Notes: generated by a model from the sequence alone, not told the origin. DNA of 64,000 bases from Gemmatimonadota bacterium (GCA_014192065.1 BJHH01000001.1:310001-374000), one strand, 5' to 3'; shown: positions 17,724-32,579, counted from the stretch's first letter. Numbers and translations are program-made.

Positions 17724-18191
17724 TCAGCCCTCGCCCCGTGGTTCGGGGGGCGGCGGCGTCGGGTGCCGGAGCTGTTCGAGCGTGGACTGGGCGTGGTGCA
17801 CCCATCGCTCGGCTTCGTCGCCCGATGGTGGATGCGCGAGGAAGGCCTGCAGGTGCTTGCCTGCGCCATCGGTTTCGCCACGCTTGAGCAGCAGGAACGC
17901 CAGCCCGTAATGAGCGCCGGCAAGGCTCGGGTCGAGTTCGAGTGCCTTTCTGTAGGCACGAACGGCTTCATCGAGCCGCCCGGTGCGTGAAAAGGCGATG
18001 GCCATGTTCTGGAGCACTTTCAAATCGTTCGGCTGGTCACGCAACGCGAGACGGTACGACGTCAGCGCGGCGTCGTAATCGCCCTGACGTTCAAGGACGA
18101 GCGCCTCGTTCAGGTAGTCGAGGCGCTGCGCCTTCCGTTCCGTCGCGGGGCTTCCGCCCAACATGCGGCTTATCCAGGACATGACAGGCAT
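17724..18191 (-). CDS. Tetratricopeptide-repeat protein (155 aa)
   Basis: Three consecutive TPR units: EALVLERQGDYDAALTSYRL, ALRDQPNDLKVLQNMAIAFS and GRLDEAVRAYRKALELDP with GAHYGLAFLLLKRGE after it, covering about residues 25-125; a proline-rich tail follows. No signal peptide is evident. A second ATG at 18182 is possible. It is a protein-protein interaction scaffold of unknown partner. It precedes the lipoprotein gene on the same strand and diverges from the phosphoribosyltransferase at 18340. Confidence 0.8.
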   Translation of the reverse strand: MPVMSWISRMLGGSPATERKAQRLDYLNEALVLERQGDYDAALTSYRLALRDQPNDLKVLQNMAIAFSRTGRLDEAVRAYRKALELDPSLAGAHYGLAFLLLKRGETDGAGKHLQAFLAHPPSGDEAERWVHHAQSTLEQLRHPTPPPPEPRGEG

Positions 18192-18339
18192 CTCACCAAA
18201 GACGCTCTCCCGACACTCGAAGGCACAAGCTATTGCTGCTCAGGATGCTCAGCAACCAACGGTACCGACAGCCGGCCTCTGCGGATAGTATCTACATAAT
18301 GGCGCCACGGTTCCCGCGCGCCCGCTTCTCTGGTGCCCC

Positions 18340-18873
18340 ATGTCACAAAAGGTCAAGCCAGTTTCATCGAGCAGTCGCGAAATCTTCCACGTGGACTGGC
18401 TGCTGTTTGGCGAGCTCTCGCGGGCCCTGGCGCTCAAGGTCGCCCGGGATTTCGAGCCCGAGATCGTCATCGGAATTGCCACAGCGGGTGTCGTGCCCGG
18501 AGCCGTCGTCGCGGCCATACTCGACCGTCCGTTTCGCTCGATGATCGTGAGTCGGCGATACCGGGCTGAGACCATTCGTGACACGCCAGCGGTGCTCGGT
18601 TCGGCCCCCGCGGAGGTGCGAGGCCACCGCGTGCTGATCGTGGATGAAACCTGCGACTCAGGCGACACGATGCGGCTGGCGGTAGCGGCGGTCGTCAACT
18701 CAGGCGCGTCCGAGGTGCGCACGGCGGTCAGTTTCCGTACCGGTGACTACGAGCCGGACTATGCGGCGCTCGAGACCGCGGCGACGATCGTCTTGCCGTG
18801 GGATCGAGAAATCCTTGTGGATGGAGAGCTGCTGCCGAATCCGAAATACCAGCTGCCAGGAGGCGGTTACTAG
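18340..18873 (+). CDS. Purine phosphoribosyltransferase-like protein
   Basis: 177-aa type I PRTase. The PRPP-binding motif is VLIVDETCDSGDTM (about residues 90-103), and the pyrophosphate-loop region is GIATAGVVPGAVVA. LPWDREILVDGE near the end resembles the hood of xanthine/hypoxanthine PRTases of archaeal and Gpt type. The base it uses cannot be read from sequence. It is followed by ligA in the opposite direction and appears monocistronic. Confidence 0.8.
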   Translation: MSQKVKPVSSSSREIFHVDWLLFGELSRALALKVARDFEPEIVIGIATAGVVPGAVVAAILDRPFRSMIVSRRYRAETIRDTPAVLGSAPAEVRGHRVLIVDETCDSGDTMRLAVAAVVNSGASEVRTAVSFRTGDYEPDYAALETAATIVLPWDREILVDGELLPNPKYQLPGGGY

Positions 18874-18941
18874 CTGCCGGCGCCCGTGCTGCCTGCGCGC
18901 CTGCGCGGCTGCGCGGCTGCGTACTGCTCGCCGGCCGTTGC

Positions 18942-21044
<2,103 letters not shown>

Positions 21045-21075
21045 CTACGCCCGCATCGGGTGGCTGGCGGAGTGG

Positions 21076-21852
21076 TCATAGTTTCCTGATCCGCTCCGCG
21101 GCTTGGCGCTTGTACAGGTCATCGTTGATCTCGGCGATCGGCGCCATCGCGATGCCCTCATACAGTGCGCGCGCTTTGGAACTGTTGCCACGGTCGGCGT
21201 AAATGCCGGCGAGATCGAGCCGGTGCACGATGCGTCGTGGGTCACGCTGCACCGACGCTTCGAGCAAGCGTTGCGCGTCGTCCCAGTTGGCTAGTGCGAA
21301 CACCCGTGCCCCGAGGAAGGTGCGGGCGAACCCCCGCGCGAGCCCGCTCACCCTCATGATTTCGGCATTCCACATGCCAAGGACGTGCAGCGCTCCCGCG
21401 TGCGTGCTGTCGAACGTGAGTGCTTCCAGCGCTTCGGATCGAACGATGGTGGAGTAACGGATTCGGTCCATCACGCCGACCGACAGCGCCTTGCGGCCCA
21501 TGGCGCGCGCCAGTGAAAAATGACCTTCCGCATCGTTGGGGCGAATCTGGATCGCCGCTTCGGCGTGGGTGCGCGCGAACGCAATGAGCGAGTCCAGCGC
21601 CACCCCGGGCGCAGCGGTTTCCGCCAGGTCGGTTTCGACACGAGCGGCCCTCCACAGCGCCTCATAGTGCGTGGGATCGGCGGCGATCGCCTGCAGAAAG
21701 TGTGCACGAGCCTCGACCGGCTTTCGCTGGTCGTGCGCGGCATCGCCGAGTGCGACGTGCGCCGCTGCCGATTGCGCGCACACCGGCACGGCCATGGCGC
21801 CGATGCCGAGTGCGAGACCCGCTAGTTTCACGAACCGGCTCATGACAGGCAT
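21076..21852 (-). CDS. Exported tetratricopeptide-repeat-like protein
   Basis: 258 aa from ATG at 21852, chosen because GAGGA lies 5 bases upstream. Residues 4-30 form a signal peptide (KLAGLALGIGAMAVPVCAQS, cut after CAQ or nearby). The mature part is made of TPR-like helical pairs: VALGDAAHDQRKPVEARAHF, ALWRAARVETDLAE, AEGHFSLARAMGRKAL, and DLAGIYADRGNSSKARALYE. The middle segment about an even-spaced IRYSTIVRSEALEAL is less regular. It is a periplasmic interaction protein of unknown partner, divergent from deoA with 59 bases between starts. Confidence 0.72.
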   Translation of the reverse strand: MPVMSRFVKLAGLALGIGAMAVPVCAQSAAAHVALGDAAHDQRKPVEARAHFLQAIAADPTHYEALWRAARVETDLAETAAPGVALDSLIAFARTHAEAAIQIRPNDAEGHFSLARAMGRKALSVGVMDRIRYSTIVRSEALEALTFDSTHAGALHVLGMWNAEIMRVSGLARGFARTFLGARVFALANWDDAQRLLEASVQRDPRRIVHRLDLAGIYADRGNSSKARALYEGIAMAPIAEINDDLYKRQAAERIRKL

Positions 21853-21911
21853 CAACTTCCTCGCTGACGTGACCGACTGGACAACGTAGACCCAATCATC
21901 ATACTCGGTCA

Positions 21912-23243
21912 ATGACGCTGCGTGACCTGATTGCGCGCAAACGCGATGGTGGCGCCCTCACTGCTGGCGAGTGGGCGTTTGTGGCCCGCGGGGTGGCCAG
22001 CGACCAGTTCCCCGACTACCAGGTGGCCGCGCTGTTGATGGCGTCGTTCCTGCGGGGCCTGACGCCGGACGAGACCGTCGCGCTCACCGACGCGATGCTC
22101 ATGAGTGGGAGCAGGCTGCGCCTCGACCATCTCACGGTCGGTCGTGTGGACAAGCACTCGACGGGTGGCGTCGGCGACAAAGTGTCGCTCGTGCTCGCTC
22201 CGCTCGTGGCGGCCTGCGGTGTCGCCGTCCCGATGGTGTCAGGGCGGGGGTTGGGCCACACGGGCGGCACGCTCGACAAGCTCGAGTCGATTCCCGGTTT
22301 CAACACCAGGCTCACGCTCGAGGAGGCGGCGCGCCAGGTCGAACGCATCGGCTGCGCGCTCATTGGCCAGACGGCGGAAATCGCCCCGGCCGACCGAAAA
22401 CTCTATGCGATGCGCGACGTGACGGGAACGGTGGCTGCCATGCCGCTGATCGCCGCGAGCATTATGAGCAAAAAGCTTGCTGAGGGACTCACCGGGCTTG
22501 TGCTCGACGTCAAAACGGGCATCGGTGCGTTCCTGCCGTCGCTCGACGACGAATTGGCGCTCGCGCGCCAGATGGTCGCGATCGGCGAACATTATGGTTG
22601 TCCGGTGGTCGTCCTGCTATCAAACATGGACTTTCCGCTCGGTCACGAGTGCGGCAACGCCAATGAAGTGGCCGAGGCGATTGAGGCACTCAAGGGCGGT
22701 GGTCCGCCGGACCTTCGCGAACTCACGCTGCGACTCGGCGCCGAGATGCTCGTGCTGGGCGGCGTGGCCAGGAACGTGGTCGCGGCGACGAAAACACTCG
22801 AAAAAGCGCTCGTGAGCGGCGCGGCGCTGGCCAAGTTCCGCGAGGTGGTCGTAGCGCAGGGCGGAAACCCCGCGGTCTGCGATGACCCGGCGCAGGTCCT
22901 CCCGAGGCCGGCGCGCCGGGAGCCGTACCGCGCAACGCGCAACGGCATCGTGCAGCGCGTCAATGCGCTCGTGATCGGCCGTGCCATCACGACGCTCGGC
23001 GGCGGCCGCGAGACGATGGACGACCTGATCGACCATAGTGTGGGTTTTTCACTCTCGGTCATTCCGGGCACGCCGGTCAACCAGGGGGAGGTGCTCGCGT
23101 GGGTGCTGGCGAGCGACGACGCCGGCGTGGCGGCCGGCCAGGCGGCGCTCGACGAGGCCATCACCATCGGTGATGCGCCGGTCACGCTCCCCCCGTTCAT
23201 CTCGCACCGGGTGACGCGTGACGGTGTCGAACGCCTGAGTTGA
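21912..23243 (+). CDS. deoA: Pyrimidine-nucleoside / thymidine phosphorylase
   Basis: Phosphorolyses thymidine (and possibly uridine) to base plus deoxyribose-1-phosphate. 443 aa with the family signature SGRGLGHTGGTLDKLES near residue 112, phosphate-binding KHSTGGVGDKVSLV, and the C-terminal domain with ALVIGRAITTLGGGRE. Length is normal for the class II nucleoside phosphorylase family. No deoC or cdd is next to it. It diverges from the exported TPR gene. Confidence 0.94.
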   Translation: MTLRDLIARKRDGGALTAGEWAFVARGVASDQFPDYQVAALLMASFLRGLTPDETVALTDAMLMSGSRLRLDHLTVGRVDKHSTGGVGDKVSLVLAPLVAACGVAVPMVSGRGLGHTGGTLDKLESIPGFNTRLTLEEAARQVERIGCALIGQTAEIAPADRKLYAMRDVTGTVAAMPLIAASIMSKKLAEGLTGLVLDVKTGIGAFLPSLDDELALARQMVAIGEHYGCPVVVLLSNMDFPLGHECGNANEVAEAIEALKGGGPPDLRELTLRLGAEMLVLGGVARNVVAATKTLEKALVSGAALAKFREVVVAQGGNPAVCDDPAQVLPRPARREPYRATRNGIVQRVNALVIGRAITTLGGGRETMDDLIDHSVGFSLSVIPGTPVNQGEVLAWVLASDDAGVAAGQAALDEAITIGDAPVTLPPFISHRVTRDGVERLS

Positions 23244-23349
23244 CACCGGTCCATCGCACCCCAGTTGCGTCGGTTGCTTTTGCAGCAGCACAGACGACAA
23301 TTTCAGTAGGCGAACCGGACGTTCAGCTCGTGACCACCGAGGCCAACGC

Positions 23350-23613
23350 ATGATTCCCGAGAAATTCATCAAGTACGCTGCCCTTGGCGCCATGGGTGTT
23401 GCTCCCGGCGCGTTTGGATTGTACGCGCTACTGCTCCTGAGACTCCGTCCCACGCCGACCGGTGGCATGCCAGGAAATGGCGGCGGATTTGATCAGACTG
23501 GCTGGTTGGCGCTGGCGGCTGCGATGATCGTGCCGGTGGTATTGATTGCTGCGTGGCACGTGGACTTGGGCCGGCAGCTCAAGGCTGGCAAGAACTCCTG
23601 CCCGGGCGTGTAG
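23350..23613 (+). CDS. Small two-helix membrane protein (87 aa)
   Basis: No family recognised. Two hydrophobic spans: roughly residues 9-30 (YAALGAMGVAPGAFGLYALL) and 50-68 (GWLALAAAMIVPVVLIAAW), linked by a Gly/Pro-rich loop (TPTGGMPGNGGG), with a short basic C terminus. The frame is clean from ATG to stop. It lies alone between deoA and the gyrB terminator. Confidence 0.6.
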   Translation: MIPEKFIKYAALGAMGVAPGAFGLYALLLLRLRPTPTGGMPGNGGGFDQTGWLALAAAMIVPVVLIAAWHVDLGRQLKAGKNSCPGV

Positions 23614-23684
23614 GACCGACTGCGACTGCGTGGCCGCGGAGTTTTCGCGCACCAAGAACGGAGCGTCACGGAAACCGACCACTG

Positions 23685-23740
23685 AAAAAAAAGACTGAGG
23701 GAACTGCCACGACGTGCATCGTCGTGGCAGTTCCCTCAGT
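23685..23740 (-). terminator. Strong intrinsic terminator of the gyrB unit
   Basis: Perfect 21-bp inverted repeat (arms 23694-23714 and 23720-23740, 5-base loop) followed on the minus strand by eight T. It lies 76 bases past the gyrB stop. On the plus strand the hairpin is followed only by TGTTTA, so it is much weaker in that direction. Confidence 0.92.
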
Positions 23741-23815
23741 TGTTTACGGTCGCGCTCTCCGCGGTTTCTCAGCTACCTGCGCCGCGGACCTCCGCGGTTC
23801 CTGCCCATCTGCAGG

Positions 23816-25960
<2,145 letters not shown>

Positions 25961-26269
25961 CTACCTCGCCAATTCCCAGCGGATCCTGCGAATCGGTTCG
26001 CGACCCTCGCGCGCGTTGATCTTCGCGAGCAGTTGGACCTCCATCAGCGACAGCTCCGTCATCCATCCGTGCGTTTGGACGCCCACGAACAGCGTGCCGT
26101 CATCGGTGATCTGGCGTGGCGTCGTCACCCGCGCGATCTGTGGTCCCACGAGCGCGGCCCACTCAATCAGGATCGACGCCCGTCCCACACGAACGTCGAG
26201 CCCCCTCGACTTGAGAAAGCTCGCCACGGTGTCCGCGACGGACTCTGCCTTGCCCTTGCGCTCGGTCAT
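25961..26269 (-). CDS. dciA: DciA/DUF721-family protein
   Basis: 102 aa. The pattern IEWAALVGPQIARVTTPRQITDDGTLFVGVQTHGW followed by LSLMEVQLLAKIN matches the DUF721/DciA family, the ancestral loader of the replicative helicase in bacteria that lack DnaC. The ATG at 26269 is one base past the recF stop. Some 200 bases separate its stop from the gyrB start. Being between recF and gyrB is a common place for this family. The role in helicase loading is from family knowledge. Confidence 0.85.
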   Translation of the reverse strand: MTERKGKAESVADTVASFLKSRGLDVRVGRASILIEWAALVGPQIARVTTPRQITDDGTLFVGVQTHGWMTELSLMEVQLLAKINAREGREPIRRIRWELAR

Positions 26270-26270
26270 G

Positions 26271-27449
26271 TCAGCCCGCAGCGAGTTCGCGGGTGAAGGC
26301 GCCGCCGCGGACGCGCCATCGCTCCAGCCGCGTGAATTCGCGCGGGATGTCATCCTCACGCGGAACGCAGAGGATGATCTGGCCCACCCCAGCGTGCGTG
26401 GCGTCGTCGAGGAGCGCGAGTACCCGCGCGGCACGCCCTCGATCGAGCTCGGCGAACGGATCGTCGAGTAGCACAAGCGGCTGCGCACCCATGCGCTCGC
26501 GAAAGGTTTCGGCTTCGAGCAGGCGCAGCGCGATCGCCGCCGTACGGTGCTGGCCGGCCGACCCCGTGGTCCGCAGGTCATGTGTACCAAGCGCGAGCGA
26601 GAGGTCGTCGCGGTGCGGACCAGATTGCGTCGAGCCCCGGTGCTGGTCCTGGTCGCGCGATGCGTCGAGTGCTGCGGTGAGCGCGGCTCCGGCATCGCCG
26701 GCGTCCGCAAATGCCGAGGAGTAGGTGATCGACATTGGCTGCCGCTCGCCGGCCGCGGCGGTCAATGCGGCGAACCGTTCGCGGAACGCCGTAGCCCACG
26801 ACCGGCGCGCATTGATCAGCACGGCTCCGCTCGTCGCGAGCGCCGGCTCCCACGCGCGCACCGCCGCCCGATCTTGGCGTCCAGCCCTCAGCACCGCATT
26901 GCGGCGCACCAGCGCCGCTCGGTAGCGCCGCAACGCGCTGAGGTACGCCGGCTCGGTCAGTGCCAGCACGATGTCGAGATAGCGCCGCCGCTCGCTGGGG
27001 CCCGCGGTCACCAGCGCGACGTCGGCAGGCGAAAAACAGACGGACGGGACGGCGCCCAGCGCGTCGGTGAGACGCAGCTGGTCGGTTCCGTCGAGCTGCG
27101 CGCGTTTCGTGCCGGCGCGGTCGACTCCGACGGAGACGCGCCGCGCGCGCGCGCCCTCGACAGTTGCGCCGATGTGAAACGTGTTGCGGTCAAACTGGAT
27201 CAGGTCTCGGTCGCGCGCGCCACGCATCGAGCGTAGGAGTTCGAGATACGCGACGGCCTCGAGCAGGTTCGTCTTGCCCTGGCCATTGTCGCCGATCACG
27301 GCGATGCCGTCGGCCGGTAGATCAAGCGAGGCGTCCGTGATGTTGCGGAAGCCGGTGACCGACAGCGATGTCAGGCGTGCGCGCACGACCGCACGGCCGA
27401 TGGCGGCCGCCGCCGGGCTCATGTCACGTACCGGCGCTCCAGCCGTCAC
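26271..27449 (-). CDS. recF: DNA replication and repair protein RecF
   Basis: 392-aa SMC-like ATPase that loads RecA at gaps with RecO and RecR. Walker A GDNGQGKTN (about residues 53-61), signature STQSGPHRDD region with TTGSAGQHRTAAIAL, Walker B PLVLLDDPFAELD. Translation starts at GTG 27449 or ATG 27422; the latter trims nine residues and still leaves a complete N-terminal strand. It heads the recF-dciA-gyrB run; dnaA and dnaN, the usual upstream neighbours, are not here. Confidence 0.93.
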   Translation of the reverse strand: MTAGAPVRDMSPAAAAIGRAVVRARLTSLSVTGFRNITDASLDLPADGIAVIGDNGQGKTNLLEAVAYLELLRSMRGARDRDLIQFDRNTFHIGATVEGARARRVSVGVDRAGTKRAQLDGTDQLRLTDALGAVPSVCFSPADVALVTAGPSERRRYLDIVLALTEPAYLSALRRYRAALVRRNAVLRAGRQDRAAVRAWEPALATSGAVLINARRSWATAFRERFAALTAAAGERQPMSITYSSAFADAGDAGAALTAALDASRDQDQHRGSTQSGPHRDDLSLALGTHDLRTTGSAGQHRTAAIALRLLEAETFRERMGAQPLVLLDDPFAELDRGRAARVLALLDDATHAGVGQIILCVPREDDIPREFTRLERWRVRGGAFTRELAAG

Positions 27450-27469
27450 CGCTGCATTCTCTCGTTCCG

Positions 27470-28249
27470 TCAGTTGCCGCGGAACGCGGGCGCACGTTTT
27501 TCGATGAAGGCAAGGGTGCCTTCACGCATGTCGTTCGAGTCGCCGAGTGAGGCGAACAGCGTCGCTTCCGATCGCAGCCCGTCCTCGAGGGAGAGGTCGA
27601 GGCCGACGTCCACTGCTTCGCTCGCTCGTGCGATGGCCACGGGACTGTTGGCCATGCAGGCGTCGGCCAACGTGTATGCCGTGGTCATCAGCGTCTCGGG
27701 TTCAGCGAGGAGGTCGGCGAGTCCGATCCGGTGGGCTTCCGTTCCGTCAATGGGCTCGGCGCTCAGGATGAGCCGCAGGGCAGGGCCCCGCCCGACGAGG
27801 CGTGGCAGCCGCTGCGTGCCTCCGAAACCCGGAATCAGGCCGAGCTTGACCTCAGGCAGTCCGAACTTCGCCTTGGTCGACGCCACGCGAATATGGCAGG
27901 CCAAGGCGAGTTCGCATCCGCCGCCAAGTGCGAATCCATTGACCGCAGCGATCACCGGCTTCCGCGTCTGCTCGATCGCGCGGAACACGGCTTGGCCGCG
28001 CTCGGCGAAGGCCTGGAGCGTGCCGCGCGACGCATTGGCGATTTCACCGATATCGGCCCCCGCGACGAAGGAACGGCCTGCGCCGGTGATCACGATCGCG
28101 CGAATCCCGGCATCGGACCCGAGGCGTTGCATGGCCGTTTCGAGTTCGCCCAGTACGGCGGCGTTCAGCGCGTTCAGCTTGTCGGGACGGTTGATCGTGA
28201 CCGTGCCGATCTGCTGGCGGGTTTCGACGAGAATGAGATCCGAGGGCAT
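27470..28249 (-). CDS. Enoyl-CoA hydratase/isomerase (crotonase family)
   Basis: 259-aa crotonase-fold enzyme. Oxyanion-hole segment SFVAGADIGEI, then GFALGGGCELALACHIRVAS with the first catalytic Glu and PEVKLGLIPGFGGTQRL with the second, as in true 2-enoyl-CoA hydratases. The residue set favours beta-oxidation hydratase activity, but the chain-length preference is unknown. It is 20 bases upstream of recF on the same strand, so it may be co-transcribed with recF, an odd pairing. Its ATG overlaps an ATG of the opposite strand by palindrome. Confidence 0.9.
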   Translation of the reverse strand: MPSDLILVETRQQIGTVTINRPDKLNALNAAVLGELETAMQRLGSDAGIRAIVITGAGRSFVAGADIGEIANASRGTLQAFAERGQAVFRAIEQTRKPVIAAVNGFALGGGCELALACHIRVASTKAKFGLPEVKLGLIPGFGGTQRLPRLVGRGPALRLILSAEPIDGTEAHRIGLADLLAEPETLMTTAYTLADACMANSPVAIARASEAVDVGLDLSLEDGLRSEATLFASLGDSNDMREGTLAFIEKRAPAFRGN

Positions 28250-28319
28250 GGCGCGTGTCGTGGAGGATGAAAGTCGAATCTACTCAACCGCGGCGCGCGC
28301 TGAGCGCTATTTTCACGAC

Positions 28320-29341
<1,022 letters not shown>

Positions 29342-29345
<4 letters not shown>

Positions 29346-30820
29346 CGCGATCCGTTCTCGCCATCGACCAAGGGACCACCGGGTCGACCTGTCTCGTGAT
29401 CACCGACGACGGACGTATTGCCGGCCGCGGTTACCGGGAGATTACGCAACACTTTCCCGAGCCAGGGTGGGTCGAGCACGATCCGGACGAAATCTTCCAG
29501 CGCACGCGCGACGCGGCGCGTGAAGCCATTGCGCAGAGCGGGCTCCAGCCCGAGGCCATTGGCATCACGAACCAGCGCGAAACCGTGGTGGTCTGGGATC
29601 GTGCGACCGGAGCACCCCTTGGTCGTGCGATCGTCTGGCAGGATCGCCGGACCGCGGCGCGGTGCGCGGCGCTTGAGCCGCAACGGGACCTGATCCAGCA
29701 GGCGACCGGCCTCGTCACCGACCCATATTTTTCAGCGAGCAAGCTTGAATGGATCCTGCAGCACCGAGCGCAAGGCGTTCGGGGCGGAGTCGAGTCGCTC
29801 GCCGCCGGCACGATCGACAGCTGGCTGATCTGGAAACTCACGAACGGCGCGGTCCACGCGACCGATCCGACCAACGCGTCGCGCACGATGCTCTACGACA
29901 TCAACGCGCATGCGTGGAGCGAGCCGCTGCGGACCCTGTTCGGCGTGCCGCGGTCGATCTTGCCCGACGTCCGGCCGTCGTCGGGGGATTTCGGCGTGGC
30001 CGCCGCGGAGCATTTTGGGCGCGAGATTCCGATCTCGGGTGTCGCGGGTGACCAGCAGGCCGCCCTGTTCGGGCAGGGATGCTGGCACGCGGGCATGAGC
30101 AAGAACACCTATGGAACGGGCGCCTTTCTCCTGCTCAACGCCGGCGAGGTCCGTCCAGCCGGCGGCGGCGGAATGCTCACGACCGTCGCCTGCAATGCAA
30201 CGGGTGGGACCGCGTATGCGCTCGAGGCGAGCATCTTCATTGCCGGTGCGGCGGTGCAGTGGCTACGCGATGGACTCGGCATCGTGGCGCGTGCCTCAGA
30301 GACTGAAGCGATGGCGCGTGCGGTGGAGACCAATGAAGGCGTGTATTTCGTGCCCGCACTCACCGGCCTCGGTGCGCCGTCATGGGAGCCGAACGCGCGG
30401 GGAACGATCGTCGGGCTCACACGCGGCACGACGCGCGACCACCTCGTGCGCGCCGCCCTCGAGGCGATGTGCTACGGCACGGCGGACGTGCTACATGCGA
30501 TGCGCGGCGCGAGCGGCGCACCGCTCGCAATGCTCCGTGTGGATGGCGGCGCAACGTCCAACGGGTGGATGATGCAGTTCCAAGCCGATCTGCTCGACAT
30601 GCCCGTGGAACGGCCCGACATCATCGAGACGACGGCGATGGGCGCCGGCGCGCTCGCGGGACTGCACGCGGGAGTCTGGAAGACGGCTGATGAGATGATG
30701 CGCTGCCGCAGGTACGACCGGTTCACGCCAGGCGCTGGCCGAGTGTCCGCAGCCGAAGGTGCACAGGGTTGGCAGCGCGCACTGCGTGCTGCGCTCTCGT
30801 GGGCCCGGGACACGCAGTAA
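29342..30820 (+). CDS. glpK: Glycerol kinase
   Basis: ATP-dependent phosphorylation of glycerol to glycerol-3-phosphate. 492 aa, FGGY fold: N-terminal LAIDQGTTGSTCLV (phosphate 1), ITNQRETVVVWDRATG, GTIDSWLIWKLT (substrate Asp region), GVAGDQQAALFGQG, and LRVDGGATSNGWMMQFQADLL (adenosine site). Length is normal. Its ATG overlaps the mtnA stop, so the two are coupled, though they belong to different pathways. No glpF or glpD follows. Confidence 0.95.
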
Positions 30821-30887
30821 TGCCCTTCGCATCGGTGCGTTGGTCGGAACGTCGTGCGGTGCTCGGCCAACGGCTGGCCGTGTGCCA

Positions 30888-32402
30888 ATGAACGGTGTCC
30901 TCCGGTTCACGGTGGCGCTGGCGCCGCTGTTCGCTCTCTGGGCTCTGGCGGCGTCGGTAGTCGCGATTCGTGCAGCGCGAACCGATTTTGCGGTGGCGGC
31001 GCGGCGCGGATTGTTCGCCGCAACTGTCTGCGCGCTCGTCGCGGTCGCCGGCCTGACCGCCGGCCTGATCAGCTTCGACCTGTCGAGCCGTTTTGTGATG
31101 CAATCGTCGTCAGCGCTCATGCCGATCCGTTACGTGCCGGCCGCGTTCCTTGCCGCACCGGGCGGGGCACTGCTCGTGCTCGCTGCACTAGTCGGTGCGG
31201 CCGGCTTGGCGATGACCGGTGGACGTCGGCACGATGCGTTGACGAGTCGCTGGACCGTGGCTTGCGTTGCGGGCGCGATCATCGTGCCGCTCGCAATCGC
31301 CGCGTTGGGGGCGCCATTCGACTTGCCGATCGGTGCGCGCCAAGATGGTGCGGGACTCTCGCCCGATCTTCAGCGCGGTGCGACGACGCTGCACGCGCTC
31401 GCCTTGATGCTTGGGACGGCATGCGCCACTGTGTCGTTCGCGCTGACTGCCGCGGCCGTCGCATCGCGCACGGTGGACGAGCGCTGGAGCGCGCGCGTCC
31501 GTGTCTGGAATGCACTCGCGTGGACGGCGCTGTTCGTCGGTGCCATCGCAGGCGCGCGATGGTATGCGCTGAATCCGGTGCGTGGTGCGTGGCTCTCCGA
31601 TCCAGTCACGGCACTCTGGCTCTTGCCCACGGCGACGGGTGCGTGGCTGGTGCACCTCGACAGTGGTCGGGCGACCGCCGAGCGGGCCGTCACCCGCGTC
31701 CTCCTGATCGCTGCGACTTTCGTCGGCGCGACGCTGGCGCTCACATTCGGCGCTGGCGCATTCGTCACTGGCGCGGCCTCCGCGTTGACGCATCGCGCGG
31801 GGTGGTGGGTGGGCGCGACACCGGCGGCGGCCGTGCTGCTCTTGGTCGTGCTCCTCCGTCGTGGCGATGGTGCCCTCGCCTCGGCGTCGCGTATTGCAGA
31901 CGACGTGCGCTCACCAGTTGCTGCCTGGATTGCCCACGCCGGCTTCGTGCTCGTGGTCGCGGCAGCTGTTGGTGCCCGGTTCACCCGCGACCGGACGGTG
32001 GCCCTCGGTGATGCGGAGATTTTTCGCGCGCGCGACCCGTTCGGTCACCAGTGGTCGTTCGCGAGCCAAGGCATTTCGACCCTACAGCGCGAGAACTACG
32101 CCTCACTGACGGTGTCGCTGATGCCGAAACGCGACGACCAGCAGTTGGCGATGCTTTCGGCGGAGGCTCGCTCGTATACGCTGGCCAGCGGTGACGATGC
32201 CGGACCACCCGCCTTCATCACCGGCCACCTGGCCGGCCCGTTTCTCGAGACGCGACTGACCGTGGTGGAGCCGGAGGGGAAGCGACCCACGCTTCGCATC
32301 ACCTTTGTGCCGCTCGCGCCATGGCTCGCTGTTGGCGGTTGGCTGCTGGCCATCGGAACGGTGGCGCCGCTGCTTCGGCGGCGCCGGGAACCGACATCGT
32401 GA
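30888..32402 (+). CDS. Diverged CcmF-like (heme handling) membrane protein
   Basis: 504 aa with about ten hydrophobic segments. It follows the CcmF/CcsA architecture: SSALMPIRYVPAAFLAAPGGALLVLAAL matches the family region near its second helix, WLSDPVTALWLLPTATGAWLVHL aligns with the WWD domain and its following His, and VAAWIAHAGFVLVVA carries the conserved late His. The C-terminal periplasmic domain (ENYASLTVSL to APWLAVGGWLL) also fits. The WWD loop has lost its run of tryptophans (only S-D-P-V remains of W-D-P-V-E-N), so heme binding may be altered. Start ATG at 30888 is preferred; no other ccm genes are near. Confidence 0.6.
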   Translation: MNGVLRFTVALAPLFALWALAASVVAIRAARTDFAVAARRGLFAATVCALVAVAGLTAGLISFDLSSRFVMQSSSALMPIRYVPAAFLAAPGGALLVLAALVGAAGLAMTGGRRHDALTSRWTVACVAGAIIVPLAIAALGAPFDLPIGARQDGAGLSPDLQRGATTLHALALMLGTACATVSFALTAAAVASRTVDERWSARVRVWNALAWTALFVGAIAGARWYALNPVRGAWLSDPVTALWLLPTATGAWLVHLDSGRATAERAVTRVLLIAATFVGATLALTFGAGAFVTGAASALTHRAGWWVGATPAAAVLLLVVLLRRGDGALASASRIADDVRSPVAAWIAHAGFVLVVAAAVGARFTRDRTVALGDAEIFRARDPFGHQWSFASQGISTLQRENYASLTVSLMPKRDDQQLAMLSAEARSYTLASGDDAGPPAFITGHLAGPFLETRLTVVEPEGKRPTLRITFVPLAPWLAVGGWLLAIGTVAPLLRRRREPTS

Positions 32403-32566
32403 TCTCCCTCGCCGCGTTCGTCGCGCTCGGCGTCGCGGCGTGGGTCGTTGCGCCACTGATCTGGCCGGCGCCGGCGGGCTCGCGAGCAAGCTGTCCGACC
32501 TGCGGCCCGCGCCCCGAGGCCGACGCGCGGTTCTGCTCCAACTGCGGCGAGGAAAACGCGCGCTGA
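32399..32566 (+). CDS. Tiny membrane protein with zinc ribbon (55 aa)
   Basis: A GTG overlapping the stop of the CcmF-like gene (GTGA) opens a 55-codon frame: one hydrophobic helix (AAFVALGVAAWVVAPLIW) and then a four-cysteine zinc ribbon with CPTCG and CSNCG spaced by 12-13 residues. The coupling suggests it works with the CcmF-like protein. A cytoplasmic metal-binding or redox partner role is possible but not shown. Confidence 0.65.
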   Translation: MISLAAFVALGVAAWVVAPLIWPAPAGSRASCPTCGPRPEADARFCSNCGEENAR

Positions 32567-32579
32567 CGGTTCGCTGGGG

